A DNA stretch of 8,081 nt, from the NCBI GenBank assembly GCA_946406095.1, contig CAMJJO010000076.1:1-8081 (forward strand). The letters run 5' to 3'. The notes beneath the pieces are model-generated. The model was not told where the DNA came from. It did not search any database and saw only the letters and a list, made by a program, of their open reading frames with translations. This document shows positions 6,461 through 8,081 of the stretch, one piece after another (position 1 is the stretch's first letter; each line of letters begins with the position of its first letter). The position numbers and the translations under genes are program-made. The stretch comes from an uncultured Bacteroidales bacterium. GTDB taxonomy: Bacteria; Bacteroidota; Bacteroidia; Bacteroidales; UBA932.

Positions 6461-7135
6461 ATGGCTACTAAGAGCAAAACCAAGGAAGAAGTTCGTCAGG
6501 AGCAGGTAGAAACCTCCGTTTCCAAGTTCGAACAGTTTTACGAGAAGTATAAGAATATCATTTGGATCGTGCTGGGCGCAATCGTGGTTGTCTGGCTTGG
6601 CATCCTCGGCTATCAGAGGTATATCTATCAGCCCAAGTGCGCCGAGGCGCAGGAGCAGGCATTCCCTGCCGAGGGCAGTTTCGCCGCAGGCGAGTATGAG
6701 CTTGCTCTCAATGGTGACGGCAACGTTCTTGGCTTCGCCGAGATCATCGACAGCTACGGCACCAAGGCCGGCAAGGCGGTGTATCTTTACGCCGGCATCT
6801 GCGAACTCCAGCTTGGAGATTTCGAAAGCGCAGTTTCTTATCTCAAGAAATACAACGGCAAAGAGCCCATTATGGCAGCCCGCGCCCTTGCCTGCCTCGG
6901 AGATGCCTATGTCGGCCTCGAGGACTATAAGGCAGCAGTCGCATCCTACAAGAAGGCAGTCGCCAAGGCAGACAATACCTTTGCCGCTGCTTATCTTGTG
7001 AAGGAAGGTCTCGCTCTTGAGAAGCTCGGCGACAAGGCCGCAGCCCTGGAATGCTACAATGTCATAAAAGACAAATACCCTCAGAGCATCGAGGCTTACG
7101 AAATCGACCGTTACATCACAGCCGTGGAGGAGTAA
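6461..7135 (+). CDS. Membrane-anchored tetratricopeptide repeat protein
   Basis: A 224-residue protein. It starts with a charged cytoplasmic segment (1-31), then one transmembrane helix (about 32-51, NIIWIVLGAIVVVWLGILGY), then a domain with about three TPR units: roughly 105-135 (KAVYLYAGICELQLGDFESAV), 139-172 (AARALACLGDAYVGLEDYKAA) and 176-206 (AYLVKEGLALEKLGDKAAALECY). The helix lacks a signal peptidase site and reads as an N-in signal anchor, placing the repeats in the periplasm. The layout resembles YfgM/ancillary SecYEG translocon type proteins, but I infer only a scaffold or protein-binding role. The yebC gene starts 3 nt after its stop, so the two share a message driven from the promoter at 6399-6429. 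Similar TPR proteins are common in Bacteroidota, and the specific function is unknown to me. Confidence 0.85.
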   Translation: MATKSKTKEEVRQEQVETSVSKFEQFYEKYKNIIWIVLGAIVVVWLGILGYQRYIYQPKCAEAQEQAFPAEGSFAAGEYELALNGDGNVLGFAEIIDSYGTKAGKAVYLYAGICELQLGDFESAVSYLKKYNGKEPIMAARALACLGDAYVGLEDYKAAVASYKKAVAKADNTFAAAYLVKEGLALEKLGDKAAALECYNVIKDKYPQSIEAYEIDRYITAVEE

Positions 7136-7138
7136 GCT

Positions 7139-7891
7139 ATGGGAAGAGCTTTTGAATTCCGCAAGGAAAGGAAAATGAAGCGCTGGGGTCATATGGCCCG
7201 CACCTTCACCAAACTCGGTAAGGAAATTACCATCGCCGTGAAGCAGGGTGGTCCCGATGTGACCGGCAACCCCCGTCTCCGTGCCCTTATGGCAGAAGCC
7301 CGCAGCGAGCAGATGCCCAAGGAGAACATCGAACGCGCCATCAAGAAGGCGACCGAAAGCAAGCAGGGAGACTTCAAGGAGGTTATCTACGAAGGCTACG
7401 GCCCCTATGGTATCGCATATCTGGTGGAAACCGCTACAGACAACAATACCCGCACGGTCGCCAATGTCCGCAGCTATTTCAATAAGTGCGGCGGATCTCT
7501 CGGCACAAGCGGCAGCGTCGCCTTTATGTTCGACCACAAGTGCGTCTTCCGCATTAAGGAAACCGAAGGTCTGGACCTCGAAGAACTCGAGCTCGAACTC
7601 ATCGACTACGGTGCAGAAGAGGTTTTCGAAGAGACCGTGGTGGACAAGGACGACAACGAGAGCAAGGAAGTAGTCATCTACGGAGACTATGCTTCCTACG
7701 GCGCCATCCAGAAGTACATCGAGGAGAATGGCTACGAGCTGATCTCCGGTGGATTTGAGCAGATCCCGAACGTAGAGCTCAAGGAAGTCACCGACGAGCA
7801 GCGTTCCACCCTGGAGAAACTCATCGGCCTCCTGGAAGACGACGAAGACGTGACCAACGTCTACACCACCATGAAACCGGCGGAAGAATAA
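7139..7891 (+). CDS. yebC: YebC/PmpR (TACO1) family protein
   Basis: A 250-residue full-length YebC-family protein. Characteristic blocks are ARTFTKLGKEITIAVKQGG (20-38), MPKENIERAIKKA (59-71), YEGYGPYGIA (84-93), TDNNTRTVANVRSYF (100-114) and GTSGSVAFMFD (122-132), with an acidic C-terminal DDEDVTNVYTT segment. The N-terminus MGRAFEFRKERKMKRWG is the Bacteroidota form of the usual MAGHSKW start. The family was long annotated as a transcription regulator. Human TACO1 activates mitochondrial translation, and bacterial members have more recently been tied to relieving ribosome stalling at difficult stretches such as polyproline, so a translation role is the better inference. It lies 3 nt after the TPR gene and ends before a strong terminator. 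Confidence 0.93.
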   Translation: MGRAFEFRKERKMKRWGHMARTFTKLGKEITIAVKQGGPDVTGNPRLRALMAEARSEQMPKENIERAIKKATESKQGDFKEVIYEGYGPYGIAYLVETATDNNTRTVANVRSYFNKCGGSLGTSGSVAFMFDHKCVFRIKETEGLDLEELELELIDYGAEEVFEETVVDKDDNESKEVVIYGDYASYGAIQKYIEENGYELISGGFEQIPNVELKEVTDEQRSTLEKLIGLLEDDEDVTNVYTTMKPAEE

Positions 7892-7916
7892 TTTATTGTT
7901 TCATGCATTTTTTTTA

Positions 7917-7941
7917 CCCCTCAGTTCATGAGGGGTTTTTT
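7917..7941 (+). terminator. Intrinsic terminator after yebC
   Basis: CCCCTCA at 7917-7923 pairs perfectly with TGAGGGG at 7929-7935 around a 5-nt loop. Six T residues follow (7936-7941). It lies 25 nt after the yebC stop and closes the TPR-yebC unit. The A tract needed for termination on the opposite strand is absent, so it serves plus-strand transcripts. Confidence 0.9.
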
Positions 7942-8046
7942 GTTGTTTTAAAAATAGTTACCTTTACAAAACAAATAATCCTAGAAAAATGTAGCCACCC
8001 CTAAAAGTCGGACGAGTTAGAGTTTATTTATATAACTTGAAATTAT

Positions 8047-8054
8047 TATATTTG
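8047..8054 (+). promoter_or_regulatory. Probable -7 box near the right edge
   Basis: TATATTTG fits TAnnTTTG and is followed by TGGTA, so 8047-8059 is identical over 13 bp to the recF promoter at 2495-2507. No clear TTG lies 19-21 bp upstream. An ATG follows 10 nt after the box, at 8065. Confidence 0.45.
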
Positions 8055-8064
8055 TGGTAACTAC

Positions 8065-8081
8065 ATGCAAATAGCAATGAA
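8065..8081 (+). CDS. Possible start of the next gene, only five codons in window
   Basis: ATG CAA ATA GCA ATG follows a promoter-like box by 10 nt. A second in-frame ATG at 8077 is an equal start candidate. If the insertion-sequence reading is right, this would be the first transposase ORF. Too little is present to identify the product. Confidence 0.3.

Larger units (their letters stand above)
7990..8081 (+). mobile_element. Possible left end of an IS3-family insertion sequence, cut by window edge
   Basis: From 7990 the sequence begins TGTAGCCACCCCTAAAAG and continues TCGGACGAG to 8016. This resembles the left terminal repeats of the IS3 family (IS150 group), which begin with TGTA, contain a CCC run and end in a GTTGGAC-like block. 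A promoter-like box (8047-8054) and an ATG at 8065 follow about 75 nt inside the end, where the first ORF of such an element would be expected. The element would sit just beyond the yebC terminator. The transposase and the right end lie outside the window, so this rests on terminal-repeat resemblance from memory only. Confidence 0.45.

Noticed and set aside
6452..7537. Minus-strand open frame (361 codons) spanning the TPR and yebC genes
   Set aside because: It crosses two well-supported plus-strand genes and its product has no recognisable domain.

Overview
This window looks like chromosomal DNA from a member of the Bacteroidales (phylum Bacteroidota). Three things point there. Its promoters fit the Bacteroidota pattern (TAnnTTTG at -7, sometimes with TTG about 20 bp upstream). 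Its starts lack Shine-Dalgarno sequences. It also carries a typical gut-Bacteroidales gene set: Na+-pumping methylmalonyl-CoA decarboxylase genes, a DUF4301 protein and a Bacteroidota-type YebC. Coding DNA is moderately GC-rich and the intergenic DNA is AT-rich. I cannot assign a genus.

Left third, minus strand (1-2443): a tight operon for a biotin-dependent decarboxylase. It encodes the carboxyltransferase subunit (MmdA type), a small OadG-type membrane subunit and a biotin carrier protein that runs off the left edge. Together they would convert methylmalonyl-CoA to propionyl-CoA and couple this to Na+ export, the last energy-conserving step of the succinate-to-propionate route. The membrane beta subunit is expected just outside the window. 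The most unusual item here is a palindromic repeat of about 110 bp lying in frame inside the biotin carrier gene. It adds about 37 residues to the linker between the N-terminal region and the biotinyl domain.

Middle, plus strand (2507-6396): a compact unit of recF, a DUF721/DciA-like gene, pdxB and a DUF4301 gene. Overlaps of 8 and 4 nt and a 23-nt gap suggest co-transcription. It joins replication and repair functions to vitamin B6 synthesis and to an uncharacterised protein. The DUF4301 protein carries motifs resembling those of UDP-sugar pyrophosphorylase-type nucleotidyltransferases. The 63-bp gap between mmdA and recF holds two divergent -7 boxes so close together that the polymerase sites should compete. 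The recF start lies only 4 nt after its -7 box, suggesting a leaderless message.

Right part, plus strand (6399-7941): a second unit with its own well-formed promoter, encoding a membrane-anchored TPR protein and a YebC/TACO1-family protein, closed by a clear intrinsic terminator.

Right edge (7990-8081): the sequence resembles the left terminal repeat of an IS3-family insertion sequence, followed by a promoter-like box and a possible first ORF cut by the window end. No tRNA, rRNA or CRISPR array was seen.
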